From Blastopirellula marina (GTDB taxonomy: Bacteria > Planctomycetota > Planctomycetia > Pirellulales > Thermoguttaceae): DNA of 46,099 nucleotides. The position numbers and the translations under genes were made by a program. This document shows, piece after piece, positions 16,840 to 26,400 of this stretch. The notes below the pieces were generated by a model, which was given only the letters and a program-made list of their open reading frames with translations, ran no database searches and was not told the origin of the DNA. Within the stretch, counting starts at the first letter, position 1. The number at the start of each line of letters is the position of its first letter. The stretch covers positions 1-46,099 of the forward strand of contig DYLS01000029.1 in NCBI GenBank assembly GCA_020721965.1, given 5' to 3'.

Positions 16840-18780
16840 GTGAACACAACTGATCGAACACCACAGGAAGCCTCGATTGTCGACCGCCTTCGCAGTTCGC
16901 CGCGTCCACGGCTCCATCTATCGGCTGGAGGCTTTGCAGGCCTGCGTTTTGCCGAAGTGATGCGGCGGCTCTTCGCATGGGATACGTCCGGTCGGCTGCT
17001 GGCTTTGAGTGCCATCACGGGCGCCGTGGTGGGAATGGCCGGCGTGGTCTTCGTGTGGGGGTTGGAATCGGTGCAGCACTGGGCCATGCACGAGGCGATG
17101 GGCTATCAGCCGCCGCCCGAGGCTACGCACAATCCCCGCGATCCCTTCGTCCTCCCGCAACAGTGGTGGCTGGTAGTGCTCATCCCTACGCTGGGCGGTC
17201 TGTCCTGCGGCTGTGTGGTGGAAGTTTTTGCCCCCGACGCGCGAGGCCACGGGACGGACGCCGTGATTCGGGCATTTCATGGTTTGCGTGGGGTGATCGT
17301 GGCGAACATTCCTTGGGTCAAGGGAATAGCCAGCATCATCACGATTGGCAGTGGCGGATCGGCTGGGCGCGAAGGCCCCGCCATGCAGATCGGGGCGGGC
17401 ATCGGGTCTCTCTTAGCTACACGCTGGAAGCTAAGCGATTGGGAGCGGCGCATCCTCCTTTTGGCGGGCGCGGGGGCCGGGCTTGGGGCCGTCTTTCGTG
17501 CTCCCTTGGGCGGGGCCATGTTTGCCGTGGAGGTCTTGTACTCCACGACGGCCATGGAGTTCACGGCTTTGGGGCCGGTCTGCGTCGCCGCCGTCGTCGG
17601 CTATACCGTCTTCGTCTCCGTGTTCGGTGGTCAACCGATGTTTGGGCTTCCCTCCACGCCCGACCCCGCGACCGGCGTTTTGCCCTGCGCCTTTAACGGC
17701 GCGCACGAATTGCCGTTCTACTTCGTGTTTGGGCTATTGTGCGTGGGTGTCGCGTGGATATTCGTTCGCGTCTCAGGTGCCTTTACCGACCGCATCTTCG
17801 CGCCGCTCCCGCTGCCGCGGGTGATCAAGCCGGCCTTTGGCGGATTGGGAGTCGGCCTGCTGGCTTTGGCCTATCCCCAAGTCATGGCCGGCGGCTATGG
17901 ATGGGTGCAGAAGGCGATTTTGCAGTCTCCGGATCTGCCCTGGGCCACGATGGCGATGCTCGTACTGTGCAAGATTCTGGCCACCTCATTCACCACGGCT
18001 TCCGGCGGGAGCGGCGGGCTATTCGCGCCCTCGCTTTTTATCGGTGCCATGCTGGGAGGTGCGTTTGGCGCCGTTTGCCACCGCTGGTTTCCCGCGATGG
18101 CGCCGCCTGTCAGCGCCTTCGTATTGGTGGGTATGGGCGGATTTTTGGCGGGGGTCTTCAAAACTCCGCTGGCCGCCCTCATTATGGTGGCCGAACTCAC
18201 CGGCTCCCACGACCTCTTGGCCCCCATGATCTTGGTCTCGTTTCTGTGCGTGGCCCTGCTCCCGGGGAGGGTATCCTTGTGCCGCGAACAGGTGCCCAGC
18301 CTGGCGGACAGCCCGGCCCATGTCGGCGATTTCGTGATGGATGTGCTGGAGCAAATGAGAGTCCAAGAGGTGTATCACCACCAAGCGAACCCCACCGTCG
18401 TCGCCGAGCACTGCAAGCTGCCGCATCTGCTGCGGTTGGCAGCCGAGTCTTCCCAGTACGTCTTTCCGGTTGTGGATCGTGACAATCGGCTCTCCGGCAT
18501 CGTTTCCCTGAACGATTTGCGAACGGTTTTAGCGGGGGAAGGGGCGGGGGATTTGGTAATCGCCGTGGACATTGCCGGCCCCCCCGTCACGCTGCGATTG
18601 GCCGACGACTTGCACACCGCCCTGCGTTTGATGGCGCGGCATCGCCTGGATGAGCTGCCGGTCGTGGCCGACGACAATCCCCACCGGATTCTGGGAACGC
18701 TCCGCCGCGAAACCATTCTGGCGGCGTACGATCGTCGGGTGGCGGCTCTGCGGGGATCGGACGGGCGGCCCCAGCCATAA
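16840..18780 (+). CDS. ClC-family chloride channel/antiporter with two CBS domains
   Basis: A 646-residue inner-membrane protein. The GTG at 16840 gives a 50-residue cytoplasmic lead; an ATG at 16960 (residue 41) is an alternative, and neither has a clear ribosome binding site. Residues 52-475 are the ClC core: helix B LLALSAITGAVVG, the selectivity-loop equivalent RGHGTDAV (135-142; the usual GSGIP serine position is changed), GREGP (176-180) with gating Glu178, and GLFAPSLFIG (393-402). Residues 500-565 and 575-635 are two CBS domains, adenosyl-ligand regulatory modules. The protein exchanges or conducts Cl- (or another anion); the altered first motif leaves anion preference open. The stop codon is inside a minisatellite-like sequence. 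Confidence 0.9.
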   Translation: MNTTDRTPQEASIVDRLRSSPRPRLHLSAGGFAGLRFAEVMRRLFAWDTSGRLLALSAITGAVVGMAGVVFVWGLESVQHWAMHEAMGYQPPPEATHNPRDPFVLPQQWWLVVLIPTLGGLSCGCVVEVFAPDARGHGTDAVIRAFHGLRGVIVANIPWVKGIASIITIGSGGSAGREGPAMQIGAGIGSLLATRWKLSDWERRILLLAGAGAGLGAVFRAPLGGAMFAVEVLYSTTAMEFTALGPVCVAAVVGYTVFVSVFGGQPMFGLPSTPDPATGVLPCAFNGAHELPFYFVFGLLCVGVAWIFVRVSGAFTDRIFAPLPLPRVIKPAFGGLGVGLLALAYPQVMAGGYGWVQKAILQSPDLPWATMAMLVLCKILATSFTTASGGSGGLFAPSLFIGAMLGGAFGAVCHRWFPAMAPPVSAFVLVGMGGFLAGVFKTPLAALIMVAELTGSHDLLAPMILVSFLCVALLPGRVSLCREQVPSLADSPAHVGDFVMDVLEQMRVQEVYHHQANPTVVAEHCKLPHLLRLAAESSQYVFPVVDRDNRLSGIVSLNDLRTVLAGEGAGDLVIAVDIAGPPVTLRLADDLHTALRLMARHRLDELPVVADDNPHRILGTLRRETILAAYDRRVAALRGSDGRPQP

Positions 18781-18897
18781 CCCCCCGAAGATCGCAGCCA
18801 TAGCGCCCGGAGGACCCAGCCATACCCCACCGGAGAATGTATCCACAACCCCCCCGGAGGTCCAGGCCATAGCCCCTGGAGGCCCCAATGATAGCAC
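18767..18897. repeat. Degenerate minisatellite across the ClC gene end
   Basis: About five units of 22-27 bases, each containing CCAGCCATA- and CCCCCCGGAGG-like blocks. The first unit supplies the last codons (Pro-Gln-Pro) and the TAA stop of the ClC gene; the rest lie in the spacer. Units differ by substitutions and small indels. Confidence 0.6.
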
Positions 18898-19159
18898 TTT
18901 CTTCGGCGCGAAGGCACAGACGCAATCGGCCCAATCCGGTGCGGAGCTATCCTTGGCCAGCGGACCGCGTTTCGCGATCTGTCGATTTACGCCAAACGGA
19001 AATGCGGATATTATGGGGCGAGGGATTCTTCTCGCCCAACGGAACGCCCCCGCTGCCGATGCCGTGCCACGGATATCGTGCAACCTGGGCTGAGGCGGTT
19101 TTGCCGAACGGGAGCTTGGACGATAATGCGATTTCTTGCCATTAGAAGGAATCTGGCAC
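18898..19159. other. fumC upstream region
   Basis: No gene. It contains the fumC ribosome binding site AAGGA (19146-19150), nine bases before the ATG. No clear sigma-70 promoter by eye. Confidence 0.35.
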
Positions 19160-20599
19160 ATGGCCGACACGACTTACCGGATGGAACGTGACTCCATGGG
19201 GGAGGTACGCCTGCCGGCTGCCGCGTATTACGGGGCCCAGACCCAGCGGGCAGTCGATAATTTTCCCATTTCCGGTAAACGACTGCCCCAGGAATTGATT
19301 CATGCTTTGGGGCTGGTAAAGTGGGCGGCGGCTCAGGCCAACTTCTCGTTGGGCCGACTGACCTCGGGCGCCAAGCCGCTGAGAGAGGCACAGGTGCAGG
19401 CACTCTTACAGGCCTGCCGGGAGACGGCCGCCGGTAAATTCGATGATCAATTCCCTGTGGATGTGTATCAAACGGGGTCGGGCACCTCAACCAACATGAA
19501 TGCCAACGAGGTCATCGCCAACCGGGCAATCGAGCTGGCCGGCGGAGACCGCTTCCGCCCGGAGAAGCCCATCCACCCCAACGACCACGTCAACATGGGG
19601 CAAAGCACGAACGACATCTTTCCCACGGCCGCGCACGTTGCGGTGGCCTTGGCGATTCGGGACCGCTTGCTGCCGGCCTTGACCAAGGCAGCTGAGATTT
19701 TGGAACAGAAGGCGGGGGAGTGGCAAGACATTCTCAAGATCGGCCGCACGCATCTGGCCGATGCCACGCCGCTGACCCTGGGGCAAGAGTTCAGCGGCCT
19801 TGCCCGAATGTTGGAGCTTTCCGTAGGCCGTGCTGAACGGGCGATCGAAGCCGTGCTGGAGCTTCCCGCCGGTGGGACGGCCGTCGGCAGTGGGATCAAC
19901 ACGCATCCTCAATTCGGTCGCCGGGTGGCCGAGCTATTGGCTCAGGAAATCGGGACCCCGTTCCGCGAAGCCGCCAACCATTTCGAGGCTAACGCCCAGC
20001 GCGACGGCTTGGTGGAGTGTCACGGTCAACTGCGGGCGGTGGCTATAACCCTGTTCCACTTGGCCAACAATATCCGTTTCTTGGGGTCGGGACCGCGGTG
20101 TGGCTACTACGAGGTCATCCTCCCCGACCTCCAACCCGGCAGTTCGATCATGCCCGGCAAGGTCAACCCCGTCATGTGTGAAACCCTGATGCAGGCGGCT
20201 GCCCGGGTGTTGGGTAACGATCACACGATCGCATTCGCGGGCGCGACGGGCGGACAATTCCAGCTCAACATCATGATGCCCGTCATGGCCGATACCACCC
20301 TCGAATCGGTGCGTTTGTTGTCGGGCGCGGTGGCCGCATTTACCGACAAGGCCTTGCGCGATCTGAAACCCAATCGCGAAACTTGCGAGGCAGCCGTGGA
20401 AAAGAGCCTGGCCTTGGTGACGGGACTGAATCCTTACATCGGTTACGAGCGTGCCGCTGCAATCGCAAAGGAGGCCTTTCGTCAAGGGAAGACGATTCGC
20501 GAGGTATGCCGCGAGCAAAATGTCTTGCCGGAAGACAAGCTCGCCGAGGCCCTGGATCCCCGGAAAATGATCAGGCCGCTCGACCAGGCGGGCGATTGA
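19160..20599 (+). CDS. fumC: Fumarate hydratase class II
   Basis: A 479-residue cytoplasmic enzyme, close to the usual 460-470, that converts fumarate to L-malate in the TCA cycle. The ATG at 19160 follows AAGGA. Homotetramer-forming superfamily signatures are all present: SGTSTNMNANEV, the HPNDHVNMGQS segment, GRTHLADATPLTLGQEF, and the flexible SS-loop GSSIMPGKVNP (327-337) with catalytic Ser329. Aspartase and argininosuccinate lyase are related; the TGSGTSTNMN and GRTHLQDA-type signatures favour fumarase. No other TCA genes are adjacent; the gene appears monocistronic, with a family A copy in the spacer after it. Confidence 0.96.
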   Translation: MADTTYRMERDSMGEVRLPAAAYYGAQTQRAVDNFPISGKRLPQELIHALGLVKWAAAQANFSLGRLTSGAKPLREAQVQALLQACRETAAGKFDDQFPVDVYQTGSGTSTNMNANEVIANRAIELAGGDRFRPEKPIHPNDHVNMGQSTNDIFPTAAHVAVALAIRDRLLPALTKAAEILEQKAGEWQDILKIGRTHLADATPLTLGQEFSGLARMLELSVGRAERAIEAVLELPAGGTAVGSGINTHPQFGRRVAELLAQEIGTPFREAANHFEANAQRDGLVECHGQLRAVAITLFHLANNIRFLGSGPRCGYYEVILPDLQPGSSIMPGKVNPVMCETLMQAAARVLGNDHTIAFAGATGGQFQLNIMMPVMADTTLESVRLLSGAVAAFTDKALRDLKPNRETCEAAVEKSLALVTGLNPYIGYERAAAIAKEAFRQGKTIREVCREQNVLPEDKLAEALDPRKMIRPLDQAGD

Positions 20600-20669
20600 G
20601 AGAAGTCGCTGTCCTCCTTGGTTCCACGTCATGGTTTCTGGAGAGGTGCTGCCTCCCGGCGACTGCATC

Positions 20670-20788
20670 CAGCCCGACCGGCGGACAGTCCGTCTGATTG
20701 CGCGATTGGCCCAGCATGGATTGGGAGGTGCTTTGTCCCCTCACCACAAGGTGTCGAGCCAAGCAAACGATCCTGCACGGAAGTACTC
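20670..20788. repeat. Family A element, copy A4
   Basis: Forward copy with eroded ends: GGACAGTCCGTCTGATTGC, GGCCCAGCATGGATTGGGAG, CCTCACCACAAGGTGTCGAG and CCAAGCAAACGATCCTGCAC match the family block by block. It lies 83 bases after the fumC stop and does not provide it. Confidence 0.7.
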
Positions 20789-20837
20789 GGAAGGCGTTGC
20801 CTCCAGGTCACGTCGTCGGGGCACCAGGCTGGCTCCG

Positions 20838-20865
20838 TTGACCACCGGGGTGACTGTTCTATAAT
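20838..20865 (+). promoter_or_regulatory. Predicted sigma-70 promoter of trxA
   Basis: TTGACC (20838-20843) and TATAAT (20860-20865) are separated by 16 bases, a near-consensus vegetative promoter about 75 bases before the trxA ATG. It lies just downstream of repeat A4. Confidence 0.6.
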
Positions 20866-20940
20866 CAAGAGACCGGGAAGGACCCGGGACGGGTGGGACC
20901 CACTTCGTGGATCGACTAACTAGATAAGGATGGTTCAAGC

Positions 20941-21270
20941 ATGGGTATGGCAAAAGAGATCAGCTCCGGGGAATTCGATGCCGTGGTGTTGCAATCGGAT
21001 GTGCCCGTTCTCGTGGATTTCTGGGCCCCCTGGTGTGGCCCGTGCCGCATGGTAGCGCCGGCCGTGGAGCAGTTGGCGGGCGAATTTCAGGGCAAGGCGT
21101 TGGTGTGCAAGGTCAACGTGGATGATTGCCAGGATATCGCCATGCGCTACCGCATCACCAGCATCCCGACCTTGATGGTCTTCAAGAACGGCCAAGTCGT
21201 CTCGCAGTTCATTGGGGCGAGGTCCAAAGACGATCTCAAACGAGCCTTGGAGAACGCAGTGGCTGCTTGA
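20941..21270 (+). CDS. trxA: Thioredoxin
   Basis: A 109-residue cytoplasmic disulfide reductant. AAGGA ten bases upstream supports the ATG at 20941; an in-frame ATG two codons later is possible. The active site WCGPC is at 31-35 (Cys32 and Cys35) and the conserved cis-proline is Pro76 in ITSIPT. Asp26 in VDFWAPW corresponds to the buried acid of E. coli Trx. Length and fold elements match canonical Trx1. It reduces ribonucleotide reductase, peroxiredoxins and the like, with thioredoxin reductase encoded elsewhere. A near-consensus promoter lies upstream. Confidence 0.96.
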   Translation: MGMAKEISSGEFDAVVLQSDVPVLVDFWAPWCGPCRMVAPAVEQLAGEFQGKALVCKVNVDDCQDIAMRYRITSIPTLMVFKNGQVVSQFIGARSKDDLKRALENAVAA

Positions 21271-21392
21271 AGTCTGTTGGTTCAACCCCGTGCCATTTGG
21301 GGGACGGCTCGCAAGAAACACGCAGAACACTTCAATTCAGGTGGTTTCGCTGGACAGAATCACCTTTTGGGATGCCGGATGCGGCGGGTAGG

Positions 21393-21806
21393 ATGGCCGT
21401 GGTCAAGCAGTTGCTTTCCGTTGGCAACTGCGGGTTCGATCATTCGCGTTTGGTGCAGCGGCTGAAGAGCTGGTTCGACGTCGAGATCACGGCGGCCGAG
21501 GATCGAAGGGCGGCCTTAACTCTGCTTCAAGAGCGGAGCTACGACCTGATCCTGGTGAACCGGGTGTTCGATGCCAGCGGTGAATCCGCAATCGAGTTGA
21601 TTGCGGAATTGAAGCAGACGCCAAAGTTTGCCGCGATTCCCGTAATGCTCATTTCGAACTATCCGGAGTATCAACAAGAGGCGGTCCGGAAAGGGGCCGT
21701 CCCAGGCTTCGGTAAAAATCACCTCAACGGAAACGCGCTGCAAAGGCTACTGGCGCCGTATCTTGCAACGCAAGGTCGGGAGTCGGCGAGGGTCGCGAAC
21801 CAGTAG
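21393..21806 (+). CDS. Receiver-like domain protein lacking the phospho-acceptor
   Basis: About 137 residues (the start is uncertain; an ATG at 21372 is an alternative, and neither has a strong ribosome binding site). The order of segments is that of a CheY-like receiver: beta 1 QLLSVGN, DLILVN at 51-56, PVMLISN (83-89) and the conserved lysine in GFGKNHL (Lys108). However, the phospho-acceptor position holds Asn56 instead of Asp, and the acidic pair after beta 1 is replaced by Gly-Asn. It is therefore probably phosphorylation-independent, used for protein-protein contact. It has no output domain. It lies 122 bases after trxA, so weak co-transcription is possible; a strong terminator follows. 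Confidence 0.7.
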   Translation: MAVVKQLLSVGNCGFDHSRLVQRLKSWFDVEITAAEDRRAALTLLQERSYDLILVNRVFDASGESAIELIAELKQTPKFAAIPVMLISNYPEYQQEAVRKGAVPGFGKNHLNGNALQRLLAPYLATQGRESARVANQ

Positions 21807-21880
21807 TCTTTCCCTTACGCCAGGCAGTGCAATTACCCCAGGCAGTCCAACGCCCGGCCAAGGCGATTTGGCGTAAACAC

Positions 21881-21920
21881 AAACGCCGTGGATCCTGCAA
21901 CAATGGATCCACGGCGTTTT
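21881..21920. terminator. Bidirectional intrinsic terminator between converging genes
   Basis: A perfect 15-base stem, AAACGCCGTGGATCC (21881-21895) with GGATCCACGGCGTTT (21905-21919), around a nine-base loop. T residues follow on the plus strand and, by symmetry of the AAA side, on the minus strand. It serves both the receiver-like gene (plus, ends 21806) and sodA (minus, ends 22000). Confidence 0.85.
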
Positions 21921-21999
21921 CCGCATCGCTATAGCAGTTCGTTTGATCGAGCTTGGCTATGGGCATCGATCCTGGATCATGCGCGGCGGGCGTGGCACG

Positions 22000-22656
22000 T
22001 CACGCATCGCTCCGCAGCGGATTCTTCGCCGATTCCGGGGTCGGCTGGGTCAAGGCGGCCTCGTAGCGGCGGAGCACCTCGCCCCAGTTGATGACGTTGT
22101 AGAACGCCTCGACGTACTCGTTGCGACGGTTCTGGTACTTCAGGTAGTAGGCGTGTTCCCAAACGTCAACACCGAGGATGGGGATGTTGCCGTGCATCAA
22201 CGGGCTGTTTTGGTTCGGTGTATCTTCTACCACCAATTTCTTGTTGGGATCCACGGAGAGCCAGGCCCAGCCGCTCCCAAACCGCCCCATCGCTGCTTTC
22301 GTAAACGACGCCTGGAAATTTTCGAACCCGCCGAGTTCGCGGTCGATGGCCTGGGCCAAACGACCTTGGGGCTTGCCGCCGGCGTTCGAGCCAAGGACGG
22401 TCCAGAACAGCGAATGATTCGCATGACCGCCACCGTGGTTGCGGACAGCGGTGCGGATCGCTTCAGGGACGCGATGAATCGCGGCCACCAAATCCTCCAC
22501 CGATAGCTTCTCCCAATCGGTGCCAGCGATGGCTTTGTTCACATTCGTGATGTACGCTTGGTGATGCTTGGTGTGGTGAATCTCCATCGTTCGGGCATCA
22601 ATGTGCGGCTCCAAAGCGTCGTACGCATAAGGGAGTGCGGGAAGTGTGTACGCCAT
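22000..22656 (-). CDS. sodA: Superoxide dismutase, Mn/Fe family
   Basis: A 218-residue enzyme that dismutates superoxide to oxygen and H2O2. The metal ligands are His27 (EIHHTKHH), His81 ([10 protein letters not shown]), Asp164 and His168 (DVWEHAYY). [11 protein letters not shown] and the second-sphere Gln in NQNSPL are features of the Mn-using side of the family, although a cambialistic enzyme is possible. No signal peptide is seen, so it is cytoplasmic. The last 15 residues ([14 protein letters not shown]) extend past the usual end. It converges on trxA and the receiver-like gene and shares the bidirectional terminator. Confidence 0.96.
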   Translation of the reverse strand: MAYTLPALPYAYDALEPHIDARTMEIHHTKHHQAYITNVNKAIAGTDWEKLSVEDLVAAIHRVPEAIRTAVRNHGGGHANHSLFWTVLGSNAGGKPQGRLAQAIDRELGGFENFQASFTKAAMGRFGSGWAWLSVDPNKKLVVEDTPNQNSPLMHGNIPILGVDVWEHAYYLKYQNRRNEYVEAFYNVINWGEVLRRYEAALTQPTPESAKNPLRSDA

Positions 22657-23473
22657 CGAGTCATCTCCTCTCTTACAGTGTCAAACCAACGACAGGTATC
22701 CTCGTCCGATTTTGCAGATGGAAAAGCGGCTAAATCCCCGTTTCCCGGGCATCTATTTCCCAGCGATGACAAATATCGCTAACGCAATTGTGTTTAATGA
22801 TAGGGCGGACTGCGGAGTGGGCAAGGGCCACATCGGGATTTCCTCTCACCGGAAAAGGAAGTTACGGACTAAGGTATCGGCCAGGGGGAAAGAGTCGCTG
22901 CCGTAAGGGGGGTGACCTAGGGACAGATTCTTTCGCATTTTCTTTCGCATTCCTTCAGACTTTTGTTGCCTGACCGTGCCGCCCAGGCGTTCTATCCTCC
23001 TACGCTCCTTCTCACGCGCCCACCATGCAACGAGCTTGCGCGTAACCCGGCGATGGGGCCATTTTTTTGAAAATCGCCGGGACGTTTTTCCCCAGTGGCA
23101 CAAGAGATGCACCACTTAGCCTGAGCTAACTTGCTCTTCCCGCTTGTGTCGCAAGGAATTCGGTTTGGCCCAGCGGACACCTTGGCCTGCGGCAACGTGG
23201 CGAACAGACTCGAGCGACTGTGCACTTAGCCTCCTTAAATTTGGGTTAAGTGCGAAATACGGGAAATCTCAGGAACTTTTCCGTGTTTGTGCGCGATCAA
23301 AAAAACTAGGTGTTGCGATTTTGATACATAACCTGGCCTGGCGATTTCAATGGGCTGGGAATCGTAGCACAACTCCTCCTTCACGTTTTGGCTTTGCCCG
23401 CATCGTCATCTCCAGGCGGTCGCTGGGCGCTTATCGGCTACGGCAACGTTGATGATGCATCTGAAGAGTGGTC
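22657..23473. other. Long spacer between divergent sodA and the repeat protein
   Basis: About 820 bases with no convincing frame. It must hold both promoters. Visible structure: a direct repeat of TTCTTTCGCATT at about 22928-22951; CACTTAGCCT at about 23115 recurring at about 23223; and a stem-loop GCACTTA (23222-23228) with TAAGTGC (23247-23253). The segment 23040-23340 is relatively AT-rich. No family A, B or C copy is recognisable. Confidence 0.45.
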
Positions 23474-26400
23474 ATGAAGAAATCTCATCGATCTCCTTCG
23501 AGGAAGGAGCCGCGGCTTGCCTGTTCGACGACTCTCAGGTTTGAGAGCTTGGAGCCGAAACTGGTCCTCGCTGCGGCGCCTGTGGACCTTGGCCTGCTCG
23601 ACTTCGCGAGGATAGAGCTGGCCACGTCGGGCGACGCCTGGCTACGATTCACGGCGTCCTGGACGGGCACACTCACGGCGATACGAACCAGCGGCAATCC
23701 CTCCAGCTCGAATGACGGGATGCTCCGCTTGTATCAGCCTTTGGGAAGCTCGGCTACCGAGATCGCCTCCGCATCGGGGAGACTGGACGCATCCGTCATG
23801 GCCGGCCAGCTTTACTATCTCCAGGTGCTCAGCCCAGCACCGGATGAGGTCCTTTACGCAGCCGATCTGATCACCACGACGGCTACTACTTGGTCCTTTT
23901 ACGGTACCAGCGGCGCGGATACCTTCACCTACGACGACGCGACCGGCGCAGCCAGCATCAACGGCATCGCGTACAGCGTTCCAAGCGGGGTGACGAGCGT
24001 GTCCTTCTCTGGCGGTGAGGATCGGGACTACGCCGAACTACGATCCTCTAGGGGAAACGAGATCCTTTCCCTTTCCGCAAACGCGGCAACCCTTTCCGTA
24101 GGGGGCCGAACGATCACGGTCGATGGAACGGAGTCCATTTCGGCCACCGTATCCGGATCGGCCGTCGCGGAGCTGACCGACTCGGCCGGGGATGATCGCG
24201 TGGAATTGCGCCCGAACGAAGCTCGAATCGAAGGGCCGGGATTTGAGCATCGGGTCACCGGCGCGGGCGTCCTCCATGCCTATGCGCGGAACGGCGGCGC
24301 AGATACAGCGACCCTGTACGACTCGCCGGGTGACGATCAGGCCACATTAAACACCACCCAAACGGTCGTCCAAGGGGACGGTTATTACAGTCGTGCCAAG
24401 TTTTTCCAGGAAGTCAAGGTGATGGGCACGGCTGGTGGGTTCGATACCGCATTGCTGGTGGGGTCGTCCGGAAATGATTACTTGACCGGCGATTTGAGCG
24501 GGGTTCACCTGAGCACATCCGCAGCCCAGTTCGAAGTCTCCGGATACCGTTTGCTGGTGGCCAAGTCGGGCGGTGGCGTGGATGTGGCGGAGATCGAGGA
24601 TTCGCCCAGCGACGACTTCTTCGTGTCTTTCCCCGGCGACGCGACCCTCTTTAACGACCTGGCGACGGTTCGAGTGCAACAGTTTCGCTATGTTCACGCT
24701 TACGCCCGCTCCGGCGGAGAAGATCTCGCCCATTTCTACGATTCGCCCGGCGACGATCAATTCGTGGGGCGGCCCGATTGGGCAGCCATGACCACGCCCT
24801 TCGGTTACACCCGCGCAAAATTCTTCGAGACTGCCCACGCGTATGCGAGGGAAGGCGGAAGCGACACGGCCTGGTTATACGATTCGCCGGGCAGCGACGT
24901 CTTGACCGCACGGCCGTACTACACGCGGCTGTCCGGCGACCATTTCCAGAATCGTGTGGAAACCTTCGATCAGGTCTTCGCCCTGGCCGTCAATGGCGGG
25001 AACGATCGAGCCGATTACCATGCTTCGCGCGGTCAGGACTTATTCTCGGCAGTCGGTGGGACGACCGATTTCGTCTTCGCCGAGACCGGGACAACCGTGC
25101 GGGCATGGGGATTCGATGCGGAAGAAGCCTGGCTGGACAGCGAAGACCAGGTCAACCATGCCGCCGCCCGCTGGACGCTTCACCAGGACGAAATCCGCAC
25201 CATGGTTTACGCCGAGGATTACTATGATCCCAGCGACGCCACACTAGGCTTTCAGGCGGCCATCGATGCCCTCCCCGACGAGGGCGGAATCGTGATCCTG
25301 CCAGCCGGCACGTACACCCTGCGCGCTGGATTGGTCCTCCGCTCCAACGTCACGTTGCGAGGGCACGCGGAGGGGACGACGCTAGTACGAGCGAATCACG
25401 TAAGTTCCTGGCTCGCCACGGGAGCGCGACCCGGCGATATCGAACTCCACGTGCAGTCCACGGCGGGCTTTCGGCCGGGCGACGAGATCGGGCTTTTCAT
25501 AAGCGGGGCAGACACGCCGATCTATCGTCGGGTGACCTCCGTCCTGAGCGATCGGCTTGTCCTCGATCGACCGTTGGACGACTCCGTGGCGTCGTATCCG
25601 CCGGGAGCCGAGGTCGCCAATCTCTTTAGCCTTGTTCATACCAGACGCGAATACGAAGGCTCCGCCGTCCAGAACGCGGTCGTGGAAAACCTGGCCTTGG
25701 ATGGCAAGGCGGCGGCAGACTACGCAAGATGGCGGGTCTCGGCAGACTCCGTGATTCATCTCCGCTTCGCCGAAAACTCCGTCGTTCGAAACGTGCAGGT
25801 GCGAAATTCCTTCTCCAGCGGCATCGTCTTCGAACAGGGGCGGGACAATCTTGTCGAGAACGCCGTGGTGGAAAACTCACGCCGCGATGGCATCGCCCTC
25901 GGCTGGGAACGCGATACCATAATCCGCAATTCGACCGTCCGCGGGTCGGGTTCTGGAATGGCAAACAGTGGTTGGGGCGAAGGAATCCTGGTCAACGGTG
26001 GCTGGGATATCCGCGTCGAGGGCAATCTGACCGAAAACAACGTCGGCAAGGGGCTGCATCCGGCCGGCGATCTCACTATCGGAGGAATCTGGCTCAACAA
26101 CGTCAGCCGCTATAACGGAATCAACGGTTTTCACTACTGCAACAACAATTTCGCCGTTTGGGCAATCGGTAACGATCTGTACGGTAACGGAGACAGCGGT
26201 ATCAGCGGTCTCGGCTTGGGCGGAGATTTCGGCGACCGGTTCAACGTCATTCGCGAAAATCGCATCCACCACAATCAGCGCCACGGCATCTTTATCAACG
26301 GCGGCATGGACAATTTCATCCAAAGGAATGACATTTACGAAAACTCGCAGCGGCGTCCCGGCCTCCTCTCGGAGATTATGGTGGGAGCGGTCCGGACGAC

